The notes under the pieces: model-generated
What the model saw: only the letters and a program-made list of their open reading frames with translations
Told to the model about the DNA's origin: nothing
Database searches by the model: none
In this document: positions 44,797-53,472 of the stretch, one piece after another
Layout of the letters: every line of letters starts with the position of its first letter
How positions within the stretch are numbered: the first letter of the stretch is position 1
From: Denitratisoma sp.
Lineage (GTDB): Bacteria > Pseudomonadota > Gammaproteobacteria > Burkholderiales > Rhodocyclaceae
Direction of reading: 5' to 3'
Assembly: GCA_032027165.1 (NCBI GenBank)
Contig: JAVSMO010000001.1
Span: forward strand, 929,548-993,547
DNA length: 64,000 nucleotides
Made by a program: the position numbers and the translations under genes

Positions 44797-46128
44797 ATGA
44801 GCGCGCTGCTCACCGATCTCTACCAGCTCACCATGCTGCAGGTCTATCACGACCGCGGCATGGACCAGACGGCAGTATTCGAGTTCTTCGTGCGCAAGAT
44901 GCCGGAGCACCGCAATTTCCTGGTCGCAGCCGGGCTGGAACAGGTGCTCGGCTATCTGGAGACGCTTCGCTTCACGGGCGAGGAACTTGAGTGGCTCGCC
45001 GGCAGCGGGCGCTTCAGCAGAGACTTCGTGGACTCGCTGGCCGACCTGCGCTTCGACGGCGACGTTGCCGCCATGCCCGAGGGCACGCCTTTTTTTCCGG
45101 ACGAGCCGATCCTGCGCATCGTTGCGCCGCTGCCGCAGGCACAGCTGGTCGAGACGCGCATCATCAACCTGCTGCAGTTCGAGGTGATGGTGGCCTCGAA
45201 GGCGGCCCGGGTACGCCTGGCCGCGCCGGACAGGCTGCTGGTCGATTTCGGCCTGCGCCGCGCCCACGGCGCCGAGGCGGGGCTGCTCTCGGCGCGCGCC
45301 AGTTACCTGGCCGGTTTCGACGGCACCTCCAACGTCCAGGCCGGCATGCTGTGGGGCATTCCGCTTTTCGGCACCATGGCGCATTCCTTCATCCAGGCGC
45401 ACGACAGCGAGATGCAGGCCTTCGAGGATTTCGCCCGCTCCCACCCCAAGGCGAACACGCTGCTCATCGATACCTACGACACGGAAGGCGCTGCGCGCCG
45501 GCTGGTGCCGCTGGCCAGGCGGCTGGCAGGCGAGGGCATCGACGTCGGCGCCGTGCGCATCGACAGCGGCGACCTGTCGGCGCACGCGCGCAGCGTGCGG
45601 CGAATTCTCGACGAAGGCGGGCTGCCGGCGGTGAAGATCTTCGCCAGCGGCAACCTCGACGAGTACCGCGTGCGGGACCTGGTGGCCGGCGGCGCGCCCA
45701 TCGACGGCTTCGGCGTCGGCACGCGCATGAACACCTCGGCCGATGCGCCCTATCTCGATTGCGCCTACAAGCTGCAGGAATACGCCGGGTTGCCGCGGCG
45801 CAAGCGCTCCGAAGGCAAGGCCACCTGGCCGGGCCGCAAGCAGGTGATCCGCAACTACGACGAGGCAGGTCGCATGACAGGCGACCTGCTGACCACGACG
45901 GATGCCGCCCCCGCCGCATGCGGTCTGCTGAATGAAGTCATGCGCAGCGGTCGCCGCCTGGGGACGCAGCCCTCCCTGCAGGACGCGCGCCGCCATGCGC
46001 AGGCGGAACTGGAGCGGCTGCCGGCCGCACTGCGGGCACTGTCTGCCGCGCCTGACTATGCCGTGGGGGTGGACCAACCTCTGCGCGCCCTGGCACGGGA
46101 AGTCGATGCGCGGACAGCCGTAGATTGA
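44797..46128 (+). CDS. pncB: Nicotinate phosphoribosyltransferase
   Basis: Makes nicotinate mononucleotide from nicotinate and PRPP. 443 residues: DLYQLTMLQVYHDRGMDQTAVFEFF, FGLRRAHGAEAGLLSARASYLAGFDGTSNV, TMAHSFIQAHDSEMQAF (phosphohistidine region), RIDSGDLSAHARSVRRILD and GVGTRMNTSADAPYLDCAYKLQEY. Works with pncA immediately upstream. The stop codon lies within the FNR-like box that controls hpf. Confidence 0.95.
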   Translation: MSALLTDLYQLTMLQVYHDRGMDQTAVFEFFVRKMPEHRNFLVAAGLEQVLGYLETLRFTGEELEWLAGSGRFSRDFVDSLADLRFDGDVAAMPEGTPFFPDEPILRIVAPLPQAQLVETRIINLLQFEVMVASKAARVRLAAPDRLLVDFGLRRAHGAEAGLLSARASYLAGFDGTSNVQAGMLWGIPLFGTMAHSFIQAHDSEMQAFEDFARSHPKANTLLIDTYDTEGAARRLVPLARRLAGEGIDVGAVRIDSGDLSAHARSVRRILDEGGLPAVKIFASGNLDEYRVRDLVAGGAPIDGFGVGTRMNTSADAPYLDCAYKLQEYAGLPRRKRSEGKATWPGRKQVIRNYDEAGRMTGDLLTTTDAAPAACGLLNEVMRSGRRLGTQPSLQDARRHAQAELERLPAALRALSAAPDYAVGVDQPLRALAREVDARTAVD

Positions 46129-46165
46129 TTTAGCTCAAAGCCGTGCCGCTCCCGCGGGTTATCCT
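46125..46165 (+). promoter_or_regulatory. FNR/ANR-like box and promoter of hpf
   Basis: TTGAT-TTAG-CTCAA (46125-46138) matches the FNR/ANR consensus TTGAT-N4-ATCAA with one mismatch. A -10 candidate TATCCT lies at 46160-46165. The expected start at about 46172 puts the box centre near -41, the position of class II FNR activators. The box overlaps the pncB stop codon. Confidence 0.55.
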
Positions 46166-46203
46166 GAAATCGGCTATCAACCCACTCACAGTCAGGTGTC
46201 GTC

Positions 46204-46563
46204 ATGCAAAGACCCGTCCAGATCACCTTCAAGGACATTCCCCATTCCGATGCGGTGGAAACCCATATCCGCGAGAAGGTCGCCAAGCTGGAGACCTTCT
46301 ATCCGAACATCATCGGCTGTCACGTCACGGTGGAACTGCCGCACAAGCACCACCATCAGGGCAAGCTGCACAACGTGCGCATCGACATCAAGGTGCCGGG
46401 CAGCGAGATCGTGGTGAACCGGGACAAGCACGAGGATATCTATGTCGCCTTGCGCGACGCCTTCGATGCCGCCAAGCGGCAGGTGGAGGAATTTGGCCGG
46501 CGTCAGCGTGGGGACGTCAAGCACCACGCCAACAACAGGCCGCAGGTGGCTGAGGAGGATTGA
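46204..46563 (+). CDS. hpf: Ribosome hibernation promoting factor (HPF/RaiA family)
   Basis: Binds the 30S decoding region and silences ribosomes in starved or energy-limited cells. 119 residues: VQITFKDIPHSDAVETHIREKVAKLETFYPNIIGCHVTVELP ... HNVRIDIKVPGSEIVVNRDKHEDIYVALRDAFDAAKRQVEEF. Length is that of a short HPF/RaiA without the dimerising C-terminal domain of long HPF. An upstream FNR-like site suggests induction at low oxygen. Confidence 0.92.
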   Translation: MQRPVQITFKDIPHSDAVETHIREKVAKLETFYPNIIGCHVTVELPHKHHHQGKLHNVRIDIKVPGSEIVVNRDKHEDIYVALRDAFDAAKRQVEEFGRRQRGDVKHHANNRPQVAEED

Positions 46564-46579
46564 AGCAGGGAATTGCTGC

Positions 46580-46601
46580 CGCGCCGCCTTCCGGCGGCGC
46601 G
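46580..46601. terminator. Strong GC hairpin between hpf and phaZ
   Basis: CGCGCCGCC-TTCC-GGCGGCGCG: nine perfect pairs and a tight TTCC loop, ending one base before the phaZ stop. No adjacent T-run, so it may protect 3' ends or be a weak terminator for both genes. Confidence 0.5.
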
Positions 46602-46602
46602 T

Positions 46603-47820
46603 TCAGCCGCTTTTCCGGATGAAGTCGCGCACGCGCGGGCAGATCGTCTCGCGCCAGCGCCGGCCGCTGAAGATGCCGTAGTGGCCGACCCCCGGCACGA
46701 GAAAGTGTTCCTTCCTTTCGGCCGGGATGTTGCGGCACAGTTCATGCGCCGCTTCGGTCTGGCCGGGGCCTGAAATGTCGTCCAGCTCGCCCTCGATGGT
46801 GAACAGCGCCGTCTCGCGGATGGCCCAGGGCTTGACGCGCTGCCCGGACACCGTCATCTCGCCCTGCGGCAGCTGGTGCTTCATGAACACCATCTCCAGG
46901 GTTTCCAGGTAGTACTCTGCCGGCAGGTCCATCACCGCGTTGTACTCGTCGTAGAACTTGCGGTGCGCCTCGGCCGATTCGCCGTCGCCTTCCACCAGGT
47001 GGTTGTAGAAGTCGATGTGCGCCTGCAGGTGGCGGTCCGGGTTCATGGCGACAAAGCCGGAATGCTGCAGGAAGCCGGGGTAGACCCGCCGCATGTAGCC
47101 CGGGTACTTGAGCGGCACGCGGGTGATGACGTGGGTGTCGAACCAGCGCAGGCTGCGCGTCTTGGCGTAGCGGTTCACCTCCGTCGGCGCGCGGCGCGTG
47201 TCGATCGGGCCGCCCATCAGCGTCATGCTGCGCGGCTGGGCGGGGTCGTCTGCAGCTGCCATCAGCGAGACGGCGGCCAGCACCGGCACGGTCGGCTGGC
47301 AAACGGAAACGACGTGCACGTCCGGCGCGAGCAGGCGGAGGAAATCCTGCACGTAGGCGACATAGTCGGCAAAGTGGAAGTAGCCTTCGGCGAGCGGCAC
47401 CTGGCGGGCGTCGATCCAGTCGGTGATATAGACGTCGTGGTCGGGCAGCAGCGCACGCACGGTGTCTCGCAGCAGGGTGGCGTAATGGCCTGAAAGCGGC
47501 GCCACCACCAACACTTTCGGGTGCTCGAAGGTTGCCTCCCGGCGGAAGCGCAGCAGGTTGCAGAAGGGCTTCGACTCCACCACCTCTTCGCGCACCGCCA
47601 CGGTTTTCCCGCCGATGACGGTATGGTCGAGCCCGAATTCCGGCTTTTCATAGCGCCTGACGACTCGGGCAAGCAGTTCGGAGCCGGCGGCGACGCGGCT
47701 GCTGTGCGGCAGGTAGGCGAGCGGGCTGAAAGGGTTGGTGAAGAGTTGCTGGCTGGTTTCCGCCCAGAAACGCAGGGGCGCGTTGGCGGCGTGTTGCAGT
47801 TCGTGAAGCGCGTAGATCAT
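46603..47820 (-). CDS. phaZ: Intracellular polyhydroxyalkanoate depolymerase
   Basis: Mobilises stored PHA. 405 residues. The family has a Cys in place of the usual lipase-box Ser; the segment DVHVVSVCQPTVPVLAAVSL shows it. Other matches: the N-terminal YALHELQHAANAPLRFWAE, VAPLSGHYATLLRDTVRALLP and the C-terminal EGELDDISGPGQTEAAH and VPGVGHYGIFSGRRWRE (catalytic His). Works opposite to the PHA synthase at 62622. Confidence 0.93.
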   Translation of the reverse strand: MIYALHELQHAANAPLRFWAETSQQLFTNPFSPLAYLPHSSRVAAGSELLARVVRRYEKPEFGLDHTVIGGKTVAVREEVVESKPFCNLLRFRREATFEHPKVLVVAPLSGHYATLLRDTVRALLPDHDVYITDWIDARQVPLAEGYFHFADYVAYVQDFLRLLAPDVHVVSVCQPTVPVLAAVSLMAAADDPAQPRSMTLMGGPIDTRRAPTEVNRYAKTRSLRWFDTHVITRVPLKYPGYMRRVYPGFLQHSGFVAMNPDRHLQAHIDFYNHLVEGDGESAEAHRKFYDEYNAVMDLPAEYYLETLEMVFMKHQLPQGEMTVSGQRVKPWAIRETALFTIEGELDDISGPGQTEAAHELCRNIPAERKEHFLVPGVGHYGIFSGRRWRETICPRVRDFIRKSG

Positions 47821-47921
47821 CTAATAATGGCCGAGCCGGATGAAAAGCAGATGCTTGGTTCCACTTTACCCGAACGGCCTTGAATGTCTACCTGCCCAAA
47901 TGGCGTGTTCCGCAGAGCGGA

Positions 47922-48359
47922 TCAAGCCGATGCTTTGGCGTGCGCGGCCTCGAAGTGCTCGATGGCGTGGCGCAATTTGTCCGGCACCGGCGCCGGGCGG
48001 CGCGTCTCCGGATCGGCGTTGACATACACCACTTCGCCGTCGACCAGCAGGCGGCCCTCACGGAAGATGCCGAGCTGGAAAGTGATGCTGGTCAGGCCGA
48101 TGCGCGAGACATGCACGCCGATGTCGAGAATGTCGTCGTATTCGGCCGAGCCCTTGTAGTTGATCAGCGTCTTGACCACGTACAGATCGCTGCCCGAATC
48201 GGCGACGCCGTCCGGGTAGGGCAGGTTGATGGCGCGCCAGTACTCGGTGATGGCGACGTCGAAGTAGGTCAGGTAGTGGCCGTTGAAGACGATGCCCTGG
48301 CGGTCCACTTCGGCCCAGCGTACGCGCAGCTGGTGAAAAAAACTGTAGGGAGCGCTCAT
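47922..48359 (-). CDS. Acyl-CoA thioesterase (4HBT, YbgC/FadM type)
   Basis: 145 residues, single hot-dog fold: LRVRWAEVDRQGIVFNGHYLTYFDVAITEYWR with the conserved Asp, then strand-rich core (EYDDILDIGVHVSRIGLTSITFQLGIFREGRLLVDGEVVYV). Start overlaps the stop of the ligase gene by 4 bases (ATGA), so the two are co-expressed; a futile-cycle brake or CoA recycling role is possible. Confidence 0.92.
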   Translation of the reverse strand: MSAPYSFFHQLRVRWAEVDRQGIVFNGHYLTYFDVAITEYWRAINLPYPDGVADSGSDLYVVKTLINYKGSAEYDDILDIGVHVSRIGLTSITFQLGIFREGRLLVDGEVVYVNADPETRRPAPVPDKLRHAIEHFEAAHAKASA

Positions 48360-49978
48360 GTCGGCAACTGGTGGCCGCGGAATTCCTCGCGCAGCTTGGT
48401 CTTGAGGAGCTTGCCGGTGGCGGTGTGGGGCAGGCTGTCGACGAAGACGACATCGTCGGGCATCCACCACTTGGCGATCTTGTCGCGCATGAAGTCGAGC
48501 AGCTGCTCGCGCGTGACCTCCTGGCCGGGCTTCTTCACCACGATCAGCAGCGGCCGCTCGTCCCATTTCGGGTGGGCGATGCCGATCACCGCCGCTTCGG
48601 CCACGGCCGGATGCGCCACGGCGAGGTTCTCCAGGTCGATCGAGCTGATCCATTCGCCGCCGGACTTGATGACGTCCTTGGAGCGGTCGGTGATCTGCAT
48701 GTAGCCGTCCGGGTCCAGCGTGGCGACGTCGCCGGTGGGAAACCAGCCGCCCTCGCGCAGGACGTTGCCGCCCTCGCCCTTGAAGTAGCCGGAGACGATC
48801 CACGGCCCGCGCACCAGCAGGTCGCCGAAGGCCTTGCCGTCGCGCGGCAGCTCCTTGCCTTCGTCGTCGACGATCTTCATGTCCACGCCGTAGATGGGGC
48901 GGCCCTGGTTCAGGCGCACCCTGTCGCGTTCGGCGTCGGAAAGGCCAAGGTGCTTGGCCTTGTAGGTGTTCACCGTACCGAGCGGGCTCATCTCGGTCAT
49001 GCCCCAGGCGTGCAGCACGGTGACGCCGAACTGCTCGTCGAAGCTGCGGATCATGGCCGGCGGCGCCGCCGAGCCGCCGATCACCAGGCGCTTGACGGTG
49101 GACAGCTTGAGGCCCGTGCCCTGCAGGTGCTGCATCAGGCCGAGCCAGATCGTCGGCACGCCGGCGCTGACCGTGACCTTTTCCGTCTCGAAGAGTTCGT
49201 GCAGGCTGGCGCCGTCGAGCTGAGGGCCCGGCATCACCAGCTTGGCGCCGGCCAGCGCGCAGGCATAGGGCAGGCCCCAGGCGTTGACGTGGAACAGCGG
49301 CACCACCGGCAGCACGGTGTCGCGGGCGGAGAGGTTGAGCGCGTCCGGCAGGGCCGAGCCGTAGGCGTGCAGCACCGTCGAGCGGTGCGAGTAGAGGGCC
49401 CCCTTCGGGTTGCCCGTGGTGCCCGATGTGTAGCATAGCGACGAGGCGGTGAGCTCGTCGAATTCCGGCCACTCGTAGTCGTCGGAATGGGCGTTGACCA
49501 GCTCCTCGTAGCAGAGCAGGTCGAGCTTCGACTCGGGCATGTGGGCGCGGTCGGTCATCGCCACCCAGGACTTGACGCCCTTGCAGTGCGGCGCAACGCC
49601 TTCGATCAGCGGCAGGAAGGTCAGGTCGAAGAAGACCAGGCCGTCGTCGGCATGATTGATGATGTAGGCGATCTGCTCGGGAAACAGGCGGGGGTTCACC
49701 GTGTTGAGGATGGCGCCCATGCCGGAGACGCCGTAGTACAGCTCGAAGTGACGGTGGTTGTTCCAAGCCAGGGTTGCCACCCGGTCGGCCGGCTTCACGC
49801 CGAGCGACAGCAGGGCGCGGGCCAGCTGGCGGGAACGGCGGTGGGCATCGCGATAGGTATAACGGTAGAGGCCGCCGGTGGTTTCGCGCGAGACGATCGC
49901 GGTATCGCCGTGGTTGCGGTCGGCGTGCCGGATCAGCGACGAGATCATCAAGGGCATGTGCTGCATCAGGCCGTGCAT
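48356..49978 (-). CDS. Medium/long-chain fatty-acid CoA ligase (AlkK-like)
   Basis: 540 residues, ANL superfamily. AMP-binding P-loop [22 protein letters not shown]5 region [18 protein letters not shown]7 and A8 region [39 protein letters not shown], and A10 Lys in [16 protein letters not shown]. Activates fatty acids with CoA and ATP, feeding beta-oxidation and, through 3-hydroxyacyl-CoA, possibly PHA. Good Shine-Dalgarno GGGAGAAA before ATG 49978. Confidence 0.94.
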   Translation of the reverse strand: MHGLMQHMPLMISSLIRHADRNHGDTAIVSRETTGGLYRYTYRDAHRRSRQLARALLSLGVKPADRVATLAWNNHRHFELYYGVSGMGAILNTVNPRLFPEQIAYIINHADDGLVFFDLTFLPLIEGVAPHCKGVKSWVAMTDRAHMPESKLDLLCYEELVNAHSDDYEWPEFDELTASSLCYTSGTTGNPKGALYSHRSTVLHAYGSALPDALNLSARDTVLPVVPLFHVNAWGLPYACALAGAKLVMPGPQLDGASLHELFETEKVTVSAGVPTIWLGLMQHLQGTGLKLSTVKRLVIGGSAAPPAMIRSFDEQFGVTVLHAWGMTEMSPLGTVNTYKAKHLGLSDAERDRVRLNQGRPIYGVDMKIVDDEGKELPRDGKAFGDLLVRGPWIVSGYFKGEGGNVLREGGWFPTGDVATLDPDGYMQITDRSKDVIKSGGEWISSIDLENLAVAHPAVAEAAVIGIAHPKWDERPLLIVVKKPGQEVTREQLLDFMRDKIAKWWMPDDVVFVDSLPHTATGKLLKTKLREEFRGHQLPT

Positions 49979-50187
49979 GCGTTTCTCCCGTTTGATTTGG
50001 GCTTAAGAAAATCGAAAATAACATGACGGCACTCGCCTATTCAATCTCGCCGTTACATACACGAAGGCGCGGCGACAGTCGCGTGAAGGATCAAGGCTCC
50101 AAGGATATTCCGGATGCCTATACGGTGGGCATAGGGGAGGATAAAAAAATTCATTCGTGAATCGCACTGCAGCATCGTCAAAATTGC

Positions 50188-50215
50188 TTGAGCCGGAGCC
50201 GCAACTCGCTATAGG
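50188..50215 (+). promoter_or_regulatory. Possible promoter of the small membrane protein gene
   Basis: TTGAGC (50188-50193), 16-base spacer, TATAGG (50210-50215). The rest of the 295-base gap 49979-50273 shows no gene. Confidence 0.45.
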
Positions 50216-50273
50216 GTGTGGCCATAACATCAAGCCGGTTTGACCCAAGGCATATCAACGGAGGAGAGCGATC

Positions 50274-50507
50274 ATGAAGACAAGCTGTGAATTGCACGCA
50301 AACGGCAGGCGGGGCGGGGGTTTCCTGCTGGCGCTGAGCGTCATGTGCCTTTCGGCGCTGGCGATCGGCTCCATCCTGCTGTCCTGGTTCGTCGGCGGGC
50401 TGGATTACGTCAAGAGCTTCTATGGCACGCATGCGCTGGCCACCCTGCTCGTGGCGTTTCTCGGCAGCGCCTATTTTTACGGCAAGGCGAAGCGGCGAAC
50501 CGACTGA
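50274..50507 (+). CDS. Small two-helix membrane protein, unknown function
   Basis: 77 residues, two hydrophobic helices (GFLLALSVMCLSALAIGSILLSWFV and HALATLLVAFLGSAYFYG) and a basic C-terminus (KAKRRTD). The Shine-Dalgarno GGAGGAGAG and the following terminator make it a real single-gene unit. I recognise no family. Confidence 0.78.
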   Translation: MKTSCELHANGRRGGGFLLALSVMCLSALAIGSILLSWFVGGLDYVKSFYGTHALATLLVAFLGSAYFYGKAKRRTD

Positions 50508-50526
50508 TGCCTTTGCCGCATCCCTG

Positions 50527-50554
50527 AAAAGCCCCGCCGAATGCGGGGCTTTTT
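50527..50554 (+). terminator. Intrinsic terminator
   Basis: AAAA-GCCCCGC-CGAAT-GCGGGGC-TTTTT: 7 GC-rich pairs with flanking A and T runs, 19 bases after the small membrane protein gene. Confidence 0.92.
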
Positions 50555-50635
50555 ATTGCCCCCCACCGCCGCTTCGGTACTATTCGCGTTGCGGCTCCGA
50601 GCGGGCCTGCCCCGGAAAATGGCAACTTGATCGTA

Positions 50636-52792
50636 ATGGAATCGACGCAAGCAAGGCGGCGCCAGGACAATGCAGCCGCCCCGCCCGGCAACGGACTCGG
50701 CATGTGGCCGGCGTGGCTGGTCCTTCTCATCTCGCTGGTCGCGACCGCGGCCATCTGGCAGTGGACGGCCGCCAGGATCGAAGAGCAAATGCGCACGGAT
50801 TTCCAGGCCCGCGTGGCGGATATCCGCGGCAGCCTTGAATCCCGCCTGGCCGGGTATTCGCTGGTCCTGCGCGGTGCCGCCGCCCTGTTCTCGGCCAGCG
50901 AAGAGGTGACGCGCGAGGATTGGCATGAATACGTCGCCGGCCTGCAATTGCCCAGCGAGTATCCGGCCATCCAGGCCGTCGCTTTTGCCCGATACGTGCC
51001 TGCCGGCGGACTCGACAGCCTGGTTCGGCAGGTGCGGGCTTCGGGCGTGGCGGATTTCACCGTCTGGCCGGAGGGCCGGCGCGAGCACTATGTCGTCAAC
51101 GTCTTCACCGAGCCCTATTCAGGGCTGAACGTTAAGGCGCTCGGCTACGACATGTGGCAGGACGGCATTCGGCGCCAGGCGATGGAGCAGGCCCTGCAGT
51201 CCGGTCGTGCCACCATCACGCGGAAGATCACGCTGAAAGTTGATGAGGGGGCCCCGGTCCCGGCCTTCATCATGTACCTGCCCGTATTTGACCGCAGCCG
51301 CACGACCTTGCACGGATTCGTCCTCAGTCCATTCCGCATGCCGGACGTGGCCGGCGTGGCCCTGGCCATCCACGACGGCGTGGAAATGACGGAAGCGGCC
51401 CTCCTCTATCGCGGGCCGAGGGAGAAGGCCGACCATACGCCGCGGTTTTCCGCCAGCGAGAGGATGCCTGTCGCCGGCCGCGAATGGGTGCTGAGCTTCG
51501 CCAGCGAGCCGTCTCTGGAGAAAGCCGCGGCAGCGAACCGCCCGTTGCAGGTGCTGGCCATCGGCATCGTGATCAGCCTGCTGCTGTTCGCGGTGATGTG
51601 GTCGGTCGTTTCGATGCGGCGGCGCGCCGTGCTGTTGGCGGAACGCATGACCCGCTCCCTGAGCGAAAGCGAACGGAAATACCGCCTGATCACCGAGAAC
51701 GCCTCGGACGTGATCTGGCTGCTGGACGTGGACACCCAGCGCTTCCTCTATGTCAGCCCCTCGGTGGAGCGGCTGCGCGGCTTTACGCCGGAGGAGGTCA
51801 TGAGCCAACCCATGCTCGAAGCCCTGACGCCACAGTCGCGCGAGCTGCTGCAGCGCATCCTTCCCGAGAACATCGCGGAATTCCAGCGCGGGGTCCGCAA
51901 GACCTACATCAACGAGGTGGAGCAGCCGCGCAAGGATGGCAGCGCGGTGTGGACCGAGACCTCCACCCGCTTCGAGCGCGACCCGACGAGCGGGCACCTT
52001 GTCGTTTATGGCGTCTCGCGCGACATCACCGAGCGCAAGGTGGCGGAGCGCCGGCTGCGCGATTTCAATGCCGAACTGGAGCGGCGCGTGCACCAGCGCA
52101 CCGCCGAACTCGAACGCGCCAACCGGGACCTCGAGTCGTTCTCCTATTCCATTTCCCACGACCTGCGGGCACCCCTGCGCGCCATCAACGGCTTTTCCAG
52201 CATTCTCGCCAGCGAGGAGCGCGAACGCCTCTCGGCGGACGGCAAGGACCTGCTCGACCGCGTGGCGAAGGCGGCGACCAGGCTCGGCCAGCTGATCGAC
52301 GACGTCCTCGAATACTCGCGGGCCGGCCGGCTGGCCAAGGCGGACGAGCGGGTCGACTTGCGCGTCCTGGCACAGAAGATCTCCGGCGAACTGGAGGAAA
52401 CCTACCCGCATACCGCCATCACGGTGGGCGGGTTGCCGACGGTCCAAGGCGATCCGACCATGCTGCGGCAGATCCTCATCAACCTGGTGGGCAACGCCTG
52501 CAAGTATTCGTCCAGGCGCGCCCAGCCGATGGTCGAGATCGGCGCGCAAGAGGGACAGGACGAGGTCGTGATCCACGTGCAGGACAACGGCGCCGGCTTC
52601 GACATGCGCTATGCCGACAAGCTGTTCGGCATGTTCCAGCGGCTGCATCCGGAAAGCGACTTCCAGGGGACCGGCGTCGGCCTGGCGATCGTCAAGCGGC
52701 TGGTCGAGCGCCACGGAGGACGGGTCTGGGCGGAAGCCGAGCCGGACCGCGGCGCGACGTTCCGCTTCACGCTGGGGAAAGGTCGCGTTTAG
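50636..52792 (+). CDS. Orphan sensor histidine kinase: CHASE, PAS, HisKA, HATPase
   Basis: 718 residues from ATG 50636. First membrane helix (WPAWLVLLISLVATAAIWQW), periplasmic CHASE domain (about 75-290; YPAIQAVAFARYVPAG, VTEPYSG-like region FTEPYSGLNVKALGYDM), second helix (LQVLAIGIVISLLLFAVMW), PAS-PAC (ITENASDVIWLLDVDTQRFLYVSPSVERLRGF), HisKA with FSYSISHDLRAPLRAINGF, and HATPase (GVGLAIVKRLVERHGG). The kinase core closely resembles that of the 8120-10069 kinase. No partner regulator is adjacent. CHASE domains sense small extracellular ligands. Confidence 0.93.
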   Translation: MESTQARRRQDNAAAPPGNGLGMWPAWLVLLISLVATAAIWQWTAARIEEQMRTDFQARVADIRGSLESRLAGYSLVLRGAAALFSASEEVTREDWHEYVAGLQLPSEYPAIQAVAFARYVPAGGLDSLVRQVRASGVADFTVWPEGRREHYVVNVFTEPYSGLNVKALGYDMWQDGIRRQAMEQALQSGRATITRKITLKVDEGAPVPAFIMYLPVFDRSRTTLHGFVLSPFRMPDVAGVALAIHDGVEMTEAALLYRGPREKADHTPRFSASERMPVAGREWVLSFASEPSLEKAAAANRPLQVLAIGIVISLLLFAVMWSVVSMRRRAVLLAERMTRSLSESERKYRLITENASDVIWLLDVDTQRFLYVSPSVERLRGFTPEEVMSQPMLEALTPQSRELLQRILPENIAEFQRGVRKTYINEVEQPRKDGSAVWTETSTRFERDPTSGHLVVYGVSRDITERKVAERRLRDFNAELERRVHQRTAELERANRDLESFSYSISHDLRAPLRAINGFSSILASEERERLSADGKDLLDRVAKAATRLGQLIDDVLEYSRAGRLAKADERVDLRVLAQKISGELEETYPHTAITVGGLPTVQGDPTMLRQILINLVGNACKYSSRRAQPMVEIGAQEGQDEVVIHVQDNGAGFDMRYADKLFGMFQRLHPESDFQGTGVGLAIVKRLVERHGGRVWAEAEPDRGATFRFTLGKGRV

Positions 52793-52818
52793 GGCGCGGC
52801 CTTCGCCCCGCAGGAATG

Positions 52819-53472
52819 CTATTGCGGCAGGATCTCGGCGAAGTGCCGCAATGCGGCGAACTCGCCGACGTCCTTCTCGGGCTGGCGCGTATCGGGCCGG
52901 TAGACGGCGAGCAGGTGGGCGATGCCGGCCTGGCGCGCCGCGCGCAGCACCGGCAGGCTGTCGTCGATGAGGAGGGTGCGCGCAGGGTCGTAGGGCACCA
53001 CGGCGCGCAGGGCCGGCCAGAAGGCGGGATCCTCCTTGGGCAGGCCGACCTCGTGCGAGGTGATGAGCAGGTCGAAGTGCACCTGCAGGCCGGTGCGGGC
53101 CATCTTCAGCGTGAGGCTCTTCTGGTGCGCGTTGGTGACGAGGACGACCCCCTTGCCCGCCGCGCGCAGCGCTTCGAGGAAGCGCGGCACGTCCGGATGC
53201 ACCGCGATGAGATGCGCCACTTCCTCCTTCAGCCGGGCGATATCGAGCTGCAATTCGCGCGTCCAGAAATCCACGCAATACCAGTCCAGCGTGCCGACCT
53301 TGGCGCGGTAGATGTCGGTCAGGCGGCGGCGCGCTTCCGCGTGCGGCAGATCGTGCCGTTCGGCATAGCGCACCGGCACGTGTTCCTGCCAGAAGTGATT
53401 GTCGAAATGCAGGTCGAGCAGCGTGCCGTCCATGTCGAGGAGGACGGTGTCGATGGCGCGCCAGTCGATCAT
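52819..53472 (-). CDS. yrfG: HAD-family hydrolase, GMP/IMP nucleotidase (YrfG-like)
   Basis: 217 residues. HAD motifs: VLLDMDGTLLDLHFDNHFW (nucleophile Asp), VLVTNAHQKSL, Lys in VGLPKEDPAFW and LLIDDSLPVLRAA. The LDLHFDNHFWQEHVP segment is typical of YrfG, which dephosphorylates GMP and IMP in E. coli. ATG overlaps the upstream cyclase stop by 4 bases. Confidence 0.9.
   Translation of the reverse strand: MIDWRAIDTVLLDMDGTLLDLHFDNHFWQEHVPVRYAERHDLPHAEARRRLTDIYRAKVGTLDWYCVDFWTRELQLDIARLKEEVAHLIAVHPDVPRFLEALRAAGKGVVLVTNAHQKSLTLKMARTGLQVHFDLLITSHEVGLPKEDPAFWPALRAVVPYDPARTLLIDDSLPVLRAARQAGIAHLLAVYRPDTRQPEKDVGEFAALRHFAEILPQ

Noticed and set aside
47922..50024. A 700-codon minus-strand frame running through the ligase and thioesterase
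   Set aside because: It is in the thioesterase frame only at its 3' end; the upstream part is a shifted reading of the acyl-CoA ligase, whose own frame has all ANL motifs. The thioesterase starts at 48359.
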